A DNA stretch of 49,653 nt from Bimuria novae-zelandiae CBS 107.79 (GCA_010015655.1 ML976811.1:17492-67144), one strand, 5' to 3'; counted from the stretch's first letter, positions 10,746 through 22,670 are shown. Notes: generated from the letters alone by a model not told the origin. Numbers and translations: made by a program.

Positions 10746-13700
10746 TGAATTGCAGAAACAAAAGCTAAAAAAGGAGTAACTCTAAGCTCTTGGTAATCTC
10801 TGCGTGTGTTCCTCTAGTACCACCCTCCGAGCTCGTTTGGTACAATATCCTCTGAGTCTGTTCGAGGCTCTAGTAATGCTAAAATATCGCTGAGTCCTAG
10901 CTAGCGTACAAAGCTAGCGTGCTTTTGGCGTGGAAAGATCTTCGTGAGACCATCTGCGGGCATTTCTGCGATAGGTTTCCATTCAATCTACAATCTGCCT
11001 TCTGATACTTCCTGACGTATCCAGTGGTGGTGCACGTCTACGTGCTTGAGCTTTGTCTAAAGCTTATTAGCTGTCTTAGTTATAATTAAGACAGTTTGCT
11101 AGTTGTCGCACTAGAGCGATGGTACAAACTCTAGGTTAAAATAAATTGCCTAAAAGAAGCGTTGCCACTACTCTATCTCTCCTCCTGCTAGTGATAGAGA
11201 TAGTAGCTTAGCCTTAGTAGTTAATTTCGTAACTGATCGCTGAATTGTCGCTTTCCAATCAATGGGTAGGCCGTAGAGCTTGAAAAGATAGCCTTGGGAA
11301 CTTCGACGAGTGTGTGGCTCATCTACAAAGGCCGTATCTGATGCGCCATAGAACAACGGTTCTGGTTCTTGCTGAGCTAATTCTGGTGTTGAGATACTCG
11401 TGATTCCGCCTTGTATATCTGCTAATGCACGAATAGCAAGGTTCTTTATACTAATTAAGTATCGCTAAACATGCTGCGCTGCGTGCATATACTTCTATCC
11501 TAGATTCTAAAGATAACGTGCTAGTATTAAGTGTGCTCGCGCGACGTCTAGGCGTGTTAAGGTTAAGATATATGCTAGTGAGCTAACTAATTACTAATAT
11601 CTGTGTGTTCGTGCTACGCTTGGTTCCTCTGTTAAAGGCGTAAGGTTATTTTCCTTTAATAGTACGTCTAGATATTGTCTATTAAGCTTAAGGTTAAACT
11701 TTGTTGCAATCTTGTTAATAAATAAGTCTTAGATTAAGTAGATAGATCTTGTGAGCTCTTCTTAAATGACTTAAATTCCTAAGAACTACTTAAGCTCTCC
11801 TAGCTCGCGAATATCATATGTGTTAAGTAGCTATTACTTGAACGCTTAGTAGGCGCTCATATTAAGTGGATGTATAAGGACGACAATATCGTTAATATAA
11901 AAGAACACAATTAACTGCTTGTTCGTAAACAAACATAGAACTCCTAGTACTGGCCTTAAGCCGAGCTTCTTTAGGGTTGATGACAGCTCTTAGTACCAAA
12001 GCAATAGTGCTTCCTTAAGGCCGTAGAGTGCTCGTTGCAGCTCAAGAAGCTCACCGAATATGTCTATAAATCCTTCTAGGGTACGGCAGTACATCTTTCG
12101 CGGTAGTCGAGCGTTGAGAAAGGCATTTAATATGTTAAACTAAAACATCAGCAGGCTAAAGGCTACTACTAAAGCAATAAGTGCTTAAAACACTTTCATA
12201 GCAAGCGTAGCAGCGTATGTGTCTCCCTACGTGTCTTGTAGGTCTCCTCGTACGCAGAGTCGTGCCTTAAACTTGTATAGATATCCGTCTTCATCAAACT
12301 TGTACGTGAAGACCCACATCAGGGGTAGTATCTTAGCATCTACTATAGCTAATATTGCCTCGGTGCGCTTAAAACAGTGCTTTTTCTAGTAGCTCTTAAA
12401 CTCTGCTTAAACTGCCTAGGTAAACTCTGCGCTAAATAGATAATTCTTAAGGTCTTTCCAGCGCTTAGGCGGTGGTGGTAGCTAATCGCGATAAAGCCTT
12501 ATCTTTAGTAGTTCTCTAGCTAGCTTTGCTGGGGCTGTCGGATTTATTACGGCTGTAAAAGCTATATAGTATGTAGCAAAGGCCTGATTTAGTTGCTTCC
12601 TTGCTCGTTTGCCTGCTACGATGTTACTGCTGCTTCCAACCTCGGGATTAGCCATCCTGGGTGCGTTGTTTCTTCGTCGATCTGGAACATATTCGTCTGA
12701 ACTCGCCCATCCTTTGGGTAGAGTGGAAGATGCTTTTTAAGACTGGCTTTGGTGGCCTAATGCGATCGGCATAAGTAGCCTTTGTCCTTAACTAGTAACA
12801 TTCTCCTGCTGCGGTGCTCTAATATAGATTATTAGTTTATTATCTTCTTAATTAGACTGCATGTCTTCTTAGTTACACTATATTTCTTAGAGCAATTGCT
12901 CCTGCAACTACTATTTAGTGTTTTACTCTTTTATAGTTTACTAGTTATCCTGCGCATCCTACGTGCCTGTGTTAAAGATTTCCTCGCCTTCCTCCTGCTG
13001 AGGTGGCGCTGTGTTGCCACGAATTGATGGCTCCGGCGTCGGTAGATAGGCCATATAAGGCTCATCCTCCTTGTTGCGATTGTATATAGTGTGAAGCTGT
13101 GACTGCATCGGCTCGATTAGATCAGTTAAAGTGGCCTGTGTGTCTTAGGAGTAAGGTATATCTAAAACCTTAATTTCTTCCTGTGTTATAGCCTCCCTCT
13201 CTAGGTTATTACTAAAACAACTTTCGCGCTTAAAAATCACATCTCGTGCGCGAATCACCTGGTCTTTTTTAGGTAGCTAAATGCGAAAAATGTTGGTAGA
13301 GTCGTATCTAACTAAGTATCTAATAAAAGTGCGAGATTTAAGCTTATTAGCCTTCTTTAGCTTTTTGTTAAGAATGTAAGCTTTACATCCAATTAGAGCA
13401 AAATAAGTAACTGAAGGCTGCTTGCCGTGAACAAGCTTATAGGGCGTTTTCTAATTAATAGCTTTTGTTGGTGTGATATTGGCGATTCGAGCGGTAGTGA
13501 TAGCTAGTTTATTTAATAATAACTTTGGCAGTCCTGCTTAAATTCGAAGCGCTTTTACTTTTATAATAATAATATATCCTACTTTTTCTACTACGCTAAG
13601 CTACTTAGCAGTATCTAGAGCTTATAATTTAATTTTAAAGCCTACTTGCTTCGCAATGTTATAGAGTTCAAGGCTATAGCCCCGCTCACTATTAATCTTG

Positions 13701-15700
13701 AGTACAACTATAATGTACCTATACTAACGCTGGATCTTATTAATTAATGCTTTTAGCGCTGGCACTACCGAGTGCAGTGTCTTGTCTATAAGTGTGGTTA
13801 CTTTATGCCACTTTAAGTACTCGCACATAGCGTGTAGCAAGTATCGGTCTCCGTTATAGCAGGTCTCCCCTGTAGGGATAAGCTACACAAGATTAATTAT
13901 AATGCGATAGAATAGTCTTATAGCCTGTTCTTTAGGTTAGCGTCTGCTTACTTAAGCTACCAATTTCGCTTTAATGCATGTGTCGTATTCTCGTAATCAA
14001 GGTGCTTAGGTATCTGGATCTAGAGCTATTCCTCTTACGTTCTTGTTTATATAATTAATTGCTTCTTTGCTTGCATGGGCAAATAACTCATGAGCTTTAA
14101 TGTGGGATGCTGCAATTAGGCGTCGATCCTCTCTCGAGGCCTTGTATGCTCGCCGAAGCGCTGTAGCAAAACTACTCAGCGTCGGTCGGTCGTTGTCCTC
14201 GGCATCGATGATCCAGTGGCCATCCTTGTGCTATAGCGAGCAAATGACGTTTGACGGATAATGCTGATATATCACATCTCGTCCTGAGTCAAACTGCACA
14301 CCTATTACTTGGCATCTTAAGAGGCTTACAACGTTCGTGAAGAAACCTTCTACAAGAGCAACATCTATAAGTTAGATCTGACCTATGCTATAAGGCAAGT
14401 TTATATTAAAAGTAACTTTTCCCCAGGCTTATATAGGTACTATTAATCCTCCTATAAAGAGAATATCCTCTAGTTCTGCCTTACGCGTCTTTGTCCATCC
14501 AAAACGGGTTAAGTTACAGACATGAATGTTAGAACCAAGGTCTAGAATCTATTAGTTAATAATTATAGGTAGCGCTTTCTACTACACCTGTTGTGGCTAC
14601 ATAATAGAGAATAAGCTATAGGTAGCAAACCTCTAATTACAACTTACTAACGTCTTTCCGTTATTAAGCTTTATTAGCTTGTCTACCTTCTTTATGCTTA
14701 TCCTATCTCTTATAAGGATATTACTAATTTTCTTAACTTGCTCTAGGTTCTTTAAGGCCTCTATAACCTTGGCTTGCGTGGCCTGTACTGGTCGGAAGTT
14801 CTTTGGTTTCTTCGGATAGTCTGGGACTAGGTACTAGCAGTCCTTGTACCAGTGTCGGCTTCTATAGATACACTCTGGTTTTCCCTTTGGCGATCGTTCT
14901 TTCTGTTCTTGGCTTTGTTGTGCTGAAACGCCTAGTGTAGCAAACGTTCCGGGTAAAGCCGTAGTAAGTCCGATTCGTCAATGATACATCCTAAATTAGG
15001 TAACATAGTCCGCTAGAGATTGAATCTCATCCGTTTTCCTAATAGTTTCTTTTAGAATAAGGTCGTGGTGTGATGCAGCGGCCCACTTAGGAGTAATTAT
15101 TCTAACAACTACTAGAAAATCGTCTTGGGCTTGATAGCCCGTCGTCTTAAGAAGGTCTGCCTCCCTGTATTAATTTATAATGTAAATCTAGTTATTAAGC
15201 TATTATTTAAGGTTGCGGCTTTAAGGCTTCTCCTGCAGAGCGTAGTATTTAGTTACTAGCTCTCTACTACGTGTAGCTATGGTTAGTGCAAGCTACTGCT
15301 TAAGCGCGATTAATTAATTATAGATATCGTCTTTTCTATTAATTAGGTAGAGGTGGCGAGTCGCGATAGTGCGACTAATTTCTATAAGAAGCTTGCCTTC
15401 TCTCTGCTTTAGGTTTGTATATTCTGTTCTCTCGTATCTCCAGTTGTGAAGGAGATCGCTGTACATCGCCTACTAGCCTGCATCTAACTAGCTAATCGCA
15501 GTTACTCTAGCCTTAATAGCGCTAGGTAATAGTTTTATAAGTTTAATAAGCTTTGGTAGCTCATCCTTTAGCTTTGAGATGTCGCAGTATTTCTAGATAC
15601 TGTCTACGACAGCCTTCTCTCGTCGTAGCTAGAACCATAACTCCCAATCTGCTAGTCTATCCAGTATAACCGTCACACGTGTGACTCCTAAGTCGCTGAG
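10746..15700 (-). pseudogene. copia gag-pol, RIP-damaged
   Basis: Read from about 15700 down to 10800 on the minus strand. Gag starts MSLSDLGVTRVTVILDRLADW near 15705 and is homologous to the open gag at 47978. A CCHC-like zinc region with HWYKDC lies near 14855. Integrase remnants follow at about 14200-13450. Reverse transcriptase is at about 12420-11700 (VDAKILPLMWVFTYKFDEDG, ALYGLKEA; the YVDD box reads FYINDIV, two catalytic positions altered). RNase H is best preserved at 11168-11356 (DEPHTRRSSQGYLFKLYG). Many TAG/TAA stops at Gln codons. Non-functional. Confidence 0.88.
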
Positions 15701-15868
15701 CGACATCGTGATTAATAGCAACACCACTTTATAGCTGTCGTCTATATTAAGTCTTCGATGCTAATGCTACAGCGATCGACAATAGGTTTCCGATGCCAAC
15801 GTCACGGCTATCGACAATATAAGGTCTGTAAAAATAGACTTAGTAATTATCAATTATAAGTGCAATCC

Positions 15869-15881
15869 GGGCTTATAACTA
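15869..15881 (-). promoter_or_regulatory. candidate primer-binding site, half-tRNA(iMet) type
   Basis: Minus strand reads TAGTTATAAGCCC right after the 5' LTR. The cognate site in the younger element at 47852 reads GTTATGAGCCC, complementary to the anticodon stem-loop of fungal initiator tRNA(Met). Drosophila copia is known to prime from a cleaved initiator tRNA at the corresponding place. Here one G is already A (RIP-type change). Inferred from an 11-base match only. Confidence 0.55.
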
Positions 15882-16044
15882 TGTGCGTACCACAGCAGGA
15901 GGCGAACTGGGTTCATTCCTATCTAATAGAAGTCAGAGTGGCTATATACATGAAGTGGAGTATCCAGAAGATTCTGGATCTGCAAGGTCACATGACTGTG
16001 TGACGACATAGTAGAATATTCTAGAGTTGTGATGTTGGCTAACA
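15882..16044 (-). repeat. 5' LTR of copia element (10566-16044)
   Basis: 163 bp, TG...CA ends, matching 10566-10728 except for about two transition differences. Flanked outside by element D sequence. Confidence 0.93.
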
Positions 16045-16089
16045 AAGTAAGTAATAAAGTGCATAGTATTACGCATAACAGAGCCTGCT

Positions 16090-18089
16090 AAACAAGCTAA
16101 TAGGATTTTACCAGGTGCCACCTAGTGAAATGTGATTAGTTTACCTAATATTTATAATGCAAGGCTCACTAAACTTGGACCCCTATCCTACTCTATAGCC
16201 CTGGCTCTATACACCTGCTTGAAACGACGAATCTCGTCTCGAAGTTGTAGCGTAACTCCGCTAGCTATGCCCTTCTTATATGCCTCCTTGTATAAGCTGC
16301 TATTAGAGTCCGCAACTCTACGAAGCACGTTAAGTCCTTAGGCTTAACTAATAGCTATATCTTTAGCCTCTCTATAAGTAGTTTCTCGTCGTAGTTAGTA
16401 GTAATAGTAATCTACTAGTTAAAGAACTGCTTCGTTATGCCTAGTCCGCAATTATTTAGTGCTATAGGACTTAATAGAGGCGCTAGCTATAGACTCTATA
16501 GCCAAGTAGCTATCTAATAGGAAGTTATTAGTAGTTACTTAAGTAGACTAGCTTACCGCAGGTAAGTCTACTCCTACTTTAAGAGACAGAGATCCTGCTA
16601 ACAAGTTAAGTTACCTACTATAGAGCTAATTATATTATTATAGCCTATCTCTATCTGATGCTCTGTTAACCGTGTGAACATCTCACCTAGGCGCTTAAGC
16701 CGGTCCTCGCCGCGACGTTGAGCACTAACTCTACCACGCCCTCTGCCGCCACTACTATCCTGCGTGCCTACGGCAAGCTGGCGTTGCTGCCAATCACTAA
16801 GCAGGCGCTAGGGTGGCTGAGATAGAGTCGCACGAGCAGACTCACAGTCGTTAGCCCAAGTCTCTATCTGGTTTGGATGGATCTTGTAGTGCAGACTCGG
16901 CTCTATTAGATAGATAAAATAGAAACCTCTATTATTTAGGCATTGTGGGCTATTGCATCTCTATAACTTATAGATCTCCTTCTTAAAGTTAGCCCGTAAG
17001 CGGAGGACCTCTAGACGTTGTTTATAGAGATTTCTATATTAATTAGGCTATAGAGTTAGACGCCGGGCGTCTGCTTGCTCAACAAGATCCTGGGTATGAG
17101 TCCGCTAACTAGGTAACAGTGTTCTAGCTGCTAACAAGCTAGCATCTAGAGCCTCTAATATAGGCGACGCGATAGCTACTAGAGTTAGTAAAGTACATGC
17201 TAACTTAATAGTAAGCGTTAGCACTAACTATCGCGACTTTAGTAAGTTATCTATAAAGAATTAGTTATAACTCTTTATTAGTTAGAGTACTTCTATATAG
17301 CTTAGATCGTCTAGATTCATCTCTTGCTGAGGGGTGTACTTGTTCGGCCCTAGCTAGACTTTTTACACGACTAGTACGTCAATAATCTTCCACTCTTTCT
17401 TACTAATTTCTAGCACTAGTTTTGCAGTAATCTTATTAGCTATCTAATTTAGGCTAAAAGTAGAGAACTCGTCGCGTGTAGAAGCTATATTAAACGTCGT
17501 GTACGTTTTCCTGTTAACTGTAAAAGTATACTGGACGCGCAGAGGATATACAGTAACTAGTTTAAGTAGAAATAACTAACGGTGGGCCGAAGAGCTAATA
17601 GGTGAACTCCGCTCAAGTCTTTCTACTAGGTTACTAACGTTATGGTCATTATCACTGTTGGGAAACTGTAGATGTTCTAGCCGGGGCGACGTTAGCAGGC
17701 TTAAGGACGTAATTTCGTAAATATTAATATACGCTACTTCCTCCTCTTCACGCGTAACTCTCTATTAGCTACTACTAGATCGCGTCGGGGTCTCCTAGTC
17801 TACAAAGCAGACGTGACTTGTCTAATAATTAGACACTAATTAATTAGCCCTTAGATTACGAGAGCTAGTTTAGCGTGCTCTACTAGCTCCTTTAGTCCTT
17901 AATAACTAAAATAGTCTTTAGACTTTATTAGAGCTCTCCCTGCGAGGATTACGTCCTTGACTTGATCGTGTAGAGCGGCGCGGAGGCTCTGTTTCTGCCG
18001 CTAAGGCCTGACGCCAAGGCTGCAATACCAAGGAGTAAGTATGGCGCTCTCACTACAACTTTATTGTCTTGCTGATAACTTACAGCCAT
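16090..18089 (-). pseudogene. second gene of element D, unrecognised, RIP-damaged
   Basis: I do not recognise the family. The gene starts at the ATG at 18089 (MA), followed at once by an intron with GTAAGT donor and TTGCAG acceptor (about 18083-18020). Splicing joins a frame reading MAPWRQALAAETEPPRRS that stays open except for TAA/TAG down to about 16100. The N-terminus is Ser/Arg-rich and probably disordered; then EEEEVAYINIYEITSLSLL near 17720, a beta-rich segment (YTFTVNRKTYTTF) near 17500, and a conserved-looking block with SPQC and GFYFIYLIEPSLHYKIHP near 16940-16880, followed by an Arg/Gly-rich stretch. It shows no transposase, helicase or nuclease motif I can name. Its position opposite the transposase makes it an accessory gene or captured host gene of element D. 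Confidence 0.6.
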
Positions 18090-18156
18090 GTTTATAGCCT
18101 AGGCGTTGCGCTTTGCATATGTAAATGGAAATTGTGTGAAACGAAGCGAGTGCGCA

Positions 18157-18196
18157 GCGCACGGACTAATTATTCGGATATTTCTGTACACGATAA
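18157..18196 (-). repeat. right terminal inverted repeat of element D
   Basis: Reverse complement matches 9245-9284 over about 40 bases. It ends CGATAA and is followed by TA. Confidence 0.75.
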
Positions 18197-18198
18197 TA

Positions 18199-19325
18199 GT
18201 ATTTAAGGCGACACTCCCCGCCGAAAATAAAAACTTCAATTTGGCCCTTTAACAGATTAAGAAAAGCGAAACTTAATTACAAATACATAAACCTTAGGAA
18301 TCTTAATTTATGTTATGCTTAATCTATTATTAAGGATAATAACTATGCATAGTGATTTTCCGAGAGAAGTCTAACTGCACTTACACTTGCTCTTAAATAT
18401 TTACTAACGCTACCTTTGCATAGATAACGTCGCGAGTTGACTTATTAAATATCTTAGCGGCTGTCGCGAGAGTCTTATAAGCCATTACATATCTCTTTGC
18501 ATTCGGACCTGTAGAATCGCCGTTGCGGTCGTCGCAGGCACAGATAGTAAACCGATAAGCCAGCTCTATAACACGATAAGTCTATTAAAAGCAGCAACAG
18601 TCGTTTGATTGCGTTGGCGATACGATGGCGACGACAGAACTTAAATACCGCTCCAGCACTGTCACAACACAACATGCAATCACTGATGGGTTCCATGATC
18701 AGCCCATCGCCAGCCGACAGTGTTTGCGACGGATCGCGTTGACGAACCCTCGGGCTAGTCGACATCACCTCTCTCACAGACCACCTCACAGACAGGGCAT
18801 GCTAACATTGGTGACATAGAATAATGCAGGTGAACAGACAACATCGTCCACTGTCACCCCTGCCCATGTCGAAGTTGTTATTGGCCCCTCGAAACATGCG
18901 AAAGGTTAGGCCAGCTGTCCCCTCGACTCGGCTTATTCTCTGACTCCCATCTACCCCTGTGTGTATGCCGTGCTTTGAGGCCTTATCGTGATCTGTAACG
19001 GTAGTGGTCTTCTGGTTGTATGCATCCATCTGCCCCCATGCCGTATGATATATTCCCTCCGTCTTGTTTTTCCTTTTATGTCGCGAAGCTGCCCACTAAC
19101 TTGATGCCTACGTAGCCGAATTTTGTGGTGTAATCCGCTGAGCGCAGCGGCTGCAGCGTTTTGTCCTGACGCAACTCTACAAAGAGCAAAGCTCGCCTGA
19201 GCGCGCCATCAAATCTACTTAGGCGTGAGAGCATTCTCGCGGATAATCACGGACCTTGTGGCAATGAGGTCTGTTGCTTCGCTCGCCAAAGCCTCGTCTG
19301 CTAGGCGAACCTCTGAATCTAGGTA
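18199..19325. other. non-repetitive-looking intergenic island
   Basis: About 1.1 kb. The first 280 bases are AT-rich; from about 18460 base composition is balanced and RIP marks are sparse, unlike both flanks. Several open stretches exist on both strands (up to 104 codons), but none shows a recognisable domain or a credible start and splice structure, so no gene is called. It may be host promoter or UTR sequence. Confidence 0.45.
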
Positions 19326-19327
19326 TA

Positions 19328-19396
19328 CTCGCCCCACACGCCAACCGGAGGTTGGCCCTGCGCAGCCCAACGTAACTTCGCAGCCTAACGTAACTT
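19328..19396 (+). repeat. left terminal inverted repeat of the 19.3-21.2 kb pogo element
   Basis: Pairs with 21148-21216. High GC compared with the element interior, and contains a direct repeat of 17 bases. Confidence 0.9.
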
Positions 19397-19449
19397 TGTA
19401 TAGAGAATCGAAATTGATCCAGTCTTTTAACAGCGTAGACTTCAATTAT

Positions 19450-21103
19450 ATGGGCTAATATACAGTGGAGTTGGTGTAGCAAGTAGGGCAGGATCTACAG
19501 TTATCTCTCTAAGAGATAGGACCTATTAGGGCTAATTTTATAGGCTCTGCAAGTGGGCGTCCTTATACGTTTTTATAGCCTTTTAAGTAACCTTTTAAGC
19601 CTTAAGCTTTATACGTTAATTAATTACTTATCGCGCTGCTTTAATAGTTACTACGCTACTTTTTTATACTAGTCTTTTATCTTTAATTTACCTTTTTTAG
19701 CGTTGTTAAGCTACTGCAGTAATATTTATAAGGTCGCGCTAGGCCAGCGCGAGACTATTAATTAGTAATTACAAGCTTTTTAGGAATTTTATAAGCCTCC
19801 TGCTTAATATATTGCTTCTCTCTAGGGCGCGCGACATTTTTTAATGCTGCCGCTAATATGCTGTAGGTGTATTGGCGATAGGGCTCGAATTAATAGCGGA
19901 TAGAACTAATAGGGATAGCGTTTGGATAGGTGCTAGCAGCTTTATGTAAACAAGCTCTAAATTAAATAGAAAGATCCTAGCTTTTTCTTAGGCGCTTAGG
20001 ATTATGCTGCGCTTAAATATATCTATCCTAATCCTATAGATCGCATGTAGAAATTCGACTTTATTAAAGTCTGTGTAGCTAGTTCGGGTGGCCATCTCTA
20101 TAGCCTTTTTATAATTCTGCTTTAATAGCTGAAAACAGACGACGTCTAGAGGCTGTAGATAATGTAATAAATATAGTAATAGTAAGAAAGGGAGTATCTT
20201 ATAATTATCGCAGAACTATATAAACTCGATAGTAAGGTAGCTACTAAATCTATTAAATATAAGTAATTACTATACGCCTTTTTAGCGCGCGCGCGTTTAT
20301 ATTTTAAAAAACTTTAATTACTTTATTAAGATAGAGTTATTAGCGTGTCCTAATATTAATATAGCGATTATATAGCTATTAGGCAGCGCCGTATTTGTAT
20401 ACTAGTAATAAAGGTAATTAACGGCCTATACAACGAGTATAGGTTTAAGCGCCTCTCTATTGCTAGAGATTAATTTAATACTTATAATATAATCGCGCGA
20501 CGTCTCTAACGTAGAAATATAAAGATAATTAAACTCTATAGTAATAATCTATTAATTACTACTAACGCCTATGCGGAAGCCGGTTTCGTCCATATTATAG
20601 GTGTCTGATAGGGTGACGCCGTAGGTGTATATCACCTTTTTAAGCTTAATAAAATAATGGCTATAAGCTTTAAACGTCGCTATTACTATATAATTAATAT
20701 GCTGCGACTTCTGCTTTATACGGCAATAGTCCAAATTTCTTAATAGCTATTACGATAGCTAGTCCTTGCTAAGTAAGAGAGCTTTGCTATTAGGGTGCGC
20801 GCGATTAAGGATATATTAAGTAGCACTTTTTAACTATAGTATAAGGTATAGCATGCTAATAGTGTCGCAGCGACGTATATATGACTTTAGCGCTTTATCC
20901 TAGGTCTCTAAGAGTCGTAGATTCGTGCCGCTACGGTCATGGCGGCTGATCCGGCCTCCAGCGCGCGCTCGAAGTCGCGAAACAGGCACGCTCTATTCGC
21001 GTGCTACAGCTGCAAAATTAGGTATTTCTAAGCTAGAAAAACTAGAGAGATAATTAGAGATACGCTGCTTAATTTTATAGCTCTTGCTATAATATTTAGG
21101 CAT
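19450..21103 (-). pseudogene. pogo-like (DDE_1) transposase, RIP-damaged
   Basis: Starts at the ATG at 21103 (MPKYYSKSYKIKQRISNYL). A helix-turn-helix-like N-terminus is followed by a damaged stretch. At about 20600 comes TYNMDETGFRIGVSS, the first catalytic Asp block of pogo transposases; then LPNSYIIAILILGHANN near 20380 in the core, and LQPLDVVCFQLLKQNYKKAIE near 20150-20100, the last conserved block with the third acidic residue. Stops are mainly TAA/TAG. Interior codons are much more AT-rich than those of elements A-C. Non-functional. Confidence 0.82.
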
Positions 21104-21147
21104 AGTTATAGGTTGTTTATTAAGAAAATAGAAAAATCCGCGACGAA

Positions 21148-21216
21148 AAGTTACGTTAGGCTGTGAAGTTACGTTGGGCTGCGCAGGGCCAACCTCCGGT
21201 TGGCGTGTGGGGCGAG
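21148..21216 (-). repeat. right terminal inverted repeat of the 19.3-21.2 kb pogo element
   Basis: Reverse complement of 19328-19396 with about one mismatch; followed by TA. Confidence 0.9.
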
Positions 21217-21218
21217 TA

Positions 21219-21729
21219 ACGTTATTATATCCAGCCGCATCTCGCTTGCTCTTTTGCCCTTCGGATTTATCCATGAAACTAGCTTGTCGATGGCCTAAAG
21301 GTAAACAACGCTCGGATCTTTGTCTGGTGTGACAAGCCAGTTTGAGCGTTATTGCTGATTCTCTACTGCACCTGTGCAGGATTGTTAACAAGTAATCAAA
21401 TTAATGAAGTTGCTTGATAATGAACGACATAGTGGTCCGTGACACTATGCACTTACCACATAGCGGACTATTGCTAAGTAATTCAATAACTTTGCTTGCT
21501 TGTTAACAACTCTGTATATGTTTGTCCAGTAGTTTAGTTGGCGTTGTAGTTGTGTTTGCTGCGTAGCCGGGACAAAAGAGAATATACAAACAATAACAAG
21601 AATCTCTTCTTTGTCTTAGACAGCCATGTCAAAGACATCTGCTCTGCATGAAGGGTATATCTAGCCTCTCGTCAGCCTCTTCTTCTCACCAGATCCGACT
21701 ACATTTACTTCCCTACAGTTTCCAACATC
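21219..21729 (+). promoter_or_regulatory. upstream region of the dynamin-like gene
   Basis: About 510 bases with little RIP damage between the pogo element and the GTPase start. The last 110 bases before the ATG are pyrimidine-rich (TCTTCTTCTCACC, TTCCCTACAG), typical of fungal transcription starts and 5' leaders. A small palindrome, CATAGTG-8 bases-CACTATG, lies at 21428-21449. No classical TATA box is obvious. Confidence 0.45.
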
Positions 21730-22095
21730 ATGTCTTCTCACACCCCAGAGCAACACGGCTTCGCCGAGCCACTAATGCTTGAGAAGATCGACAACCTCTT
21801 CGCTTGTGGGGTCGGAGAACTGGTTTCCCTGCCACAGATCGTCGTTGTCGGCGACCAGTCTTCCGGAAAGAGCAGTGTGCTCGAAAGATTGATTAAAAAG
21901 CCGCTGCCACGCGACAGCGGCCTCTGCACTCGGTTCGCTACGCAGATCATCTTTCGTAGAGCAGCACGGGAGCAGGTGGTTGTCTCCATCATCCCTGACC
22001 AGCATGCTTCACCCGAGCACAGCAACCGGGTGAAGGGTTGGGGAAGGACGATATCGTCGTTGGATTCCGATACCTTTAAGGGGATCATGCAAGAG

Positions 22096-22145
22096 GTGTG
22101 TTTCGTCGTCGAGTGTTGAATTTTTATTGGCTAACGAGGAGCAAG
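22096..22145 (+). other. intron 1 of the dynamin-like gene
   Basis: Fifty bases, GTGTGT donor, GGCTAAC branch site, CAAG acceptor. Splicing joins ...IMQE to AHEVMGL, the usual dynamin junction, in phase 0. Confidence 0.85.
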
Positions 22146-22651
22146 GCACACGAGGTGATGGGCCTGTCTAGCGACAGCAACGGCGGGATCCGGAAGCCTA
22201 CATTCTCCAAGGACGTTCTCCGTCTGGAAATCTCTGGCCCTGAATAGGAGCATCTCAGTGTCATAGACGTTCCAGGGATCTTCAAGAGTACCACCGAAGG
22301 CGTAACTACCAAGGCGGACATCCAGCTTGTAAGGAACATGGTGAAAGGGTACATGGACAATCCCCGATCGGTCATGCTCGCTGTCGTTCCTGCCAGTATC
22401 GATCTTGCGACACAGGAGATCTTGGAACTTGCTGCAGAGGCTGATATTCACGGCGATCGCACTCTTGGCGTGCTCACTAAGCCGGACCTAGTTGATCGCG
22501 GCGCCGAGTCTGGTGTGGTGGATCTGGTAGAGGGTCGTGCCCGCACAATGAAGCTGGGTTGGCATATCATTCGCAATCCCGGCCAGAAGGAGCTCCAGGA
22601 CATGAGTATGGATCGTGGTGATCTAGAGGCGGCCTTCTTTCGCTCTTCAAC

Positions 22652-22659
22652 GCCGTGGA
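22652..22659 (+). repeat. left target-site duplication of hAT element
   Basis: GCCGTGGA, identical to 25477-25484. Eight bases is the hAT hallmark. It lies inside the GTPase exon coding STPW. Confidence 0.95.
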
Positions 22660-22670
22660 CAGTGTGTCCA

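Larger units (their letters stand above)
10566..16044 (-). mobile_element. Ty1/copia retrotransposon nested in element D
   Basis: Two 163-bp LTRs (10566-10728 and 15882-16044) differ at about two sites, both of RIP type. Read on the minus strand, LTRs begin TGTTAGCC and end GCACA. A purine tract (GCTGGGGGGGTG) abuts the 3' LTR, and a primer-binding site GTTATAAGCCC follows the 5' LTR after two bases. The order gag, protease, integrase, reverse transcriptase, RNase H is copia-type. Flanking pentamers (GTATG left, AAGTA right) do not match, so a target duplication is not visible. LTR similarity shows the insertion is younger than element D. Confidence 0.93.
9245..18196 (+). mobile_element. Tc1/mariner-type element D with two genes, split by a nested copia element
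   Basis: Left 9245-9284 and right 18157-18196 are inverted repeats: left TTGTCGTGTGCAGAAATACC, right read in reverse TTATCGTGTACAGAAATATC. About 40 bases match with differences nearly all of the CpA/TpA type. Between them lie a DDE_3 transposase (plus, from 9451) and an unrelated gene (minus, from 18089), converging on the copia insertion at 10566-16044. Without the copia DNA the element would be about 3.47 kb, long for a one-gene Tc1 element. TA follows the right end (18197-18198), but CA precedes the left end, so the duplication is not confirmed. Confidence 0.7.
19328..21216 (-). mobile_element. pogo-like DNA transposon with long terminal inverted repeats (1889 bp)
   Basis: TA at 19326-19327 and 21217-21218 flank inverted repeats of about 69 bp beginning CTCGCCCCACACGCCAACCG. 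The two arms differ at about one site. Each arm contains two copies of a 17-base unit (GCAGCCCAACGTAACTT and GCAGCCTAACGTAACTT). The interior is strongly AT-rich from RIP, while the arms are nearly pristine. The transposase lies on the minus strand. Confidence 0.93.

Noticed and set aside
10561..16049. Target duplication for the copia element at 10566-16044
   Set aside because: Flanking pentamers GTATG and AAGTA do not match even allowing RIP transitions, so none is claimed.
3743..18196. Starship-type giant transposon cargo
   Set aside because: No tyrosine-recombinase captain gene or Starship-like ends seen; unrecognised genes alone do not support it.
18475..19482. Several open stretches of 64-104 codons on both strands
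   Set aside because: Overlapping frames with no domain, start context or splice logic; the island is simply less mutated and GC-balanced.
20993..21391. 132-codon open stretch on the minus strand spanning a terminal repeat
   Set aside because: It runs from flank through the pogo terminal repeat into the transposase start; a chance fusion, not one protein. Joining the flanks with the element removed gives an early stop.
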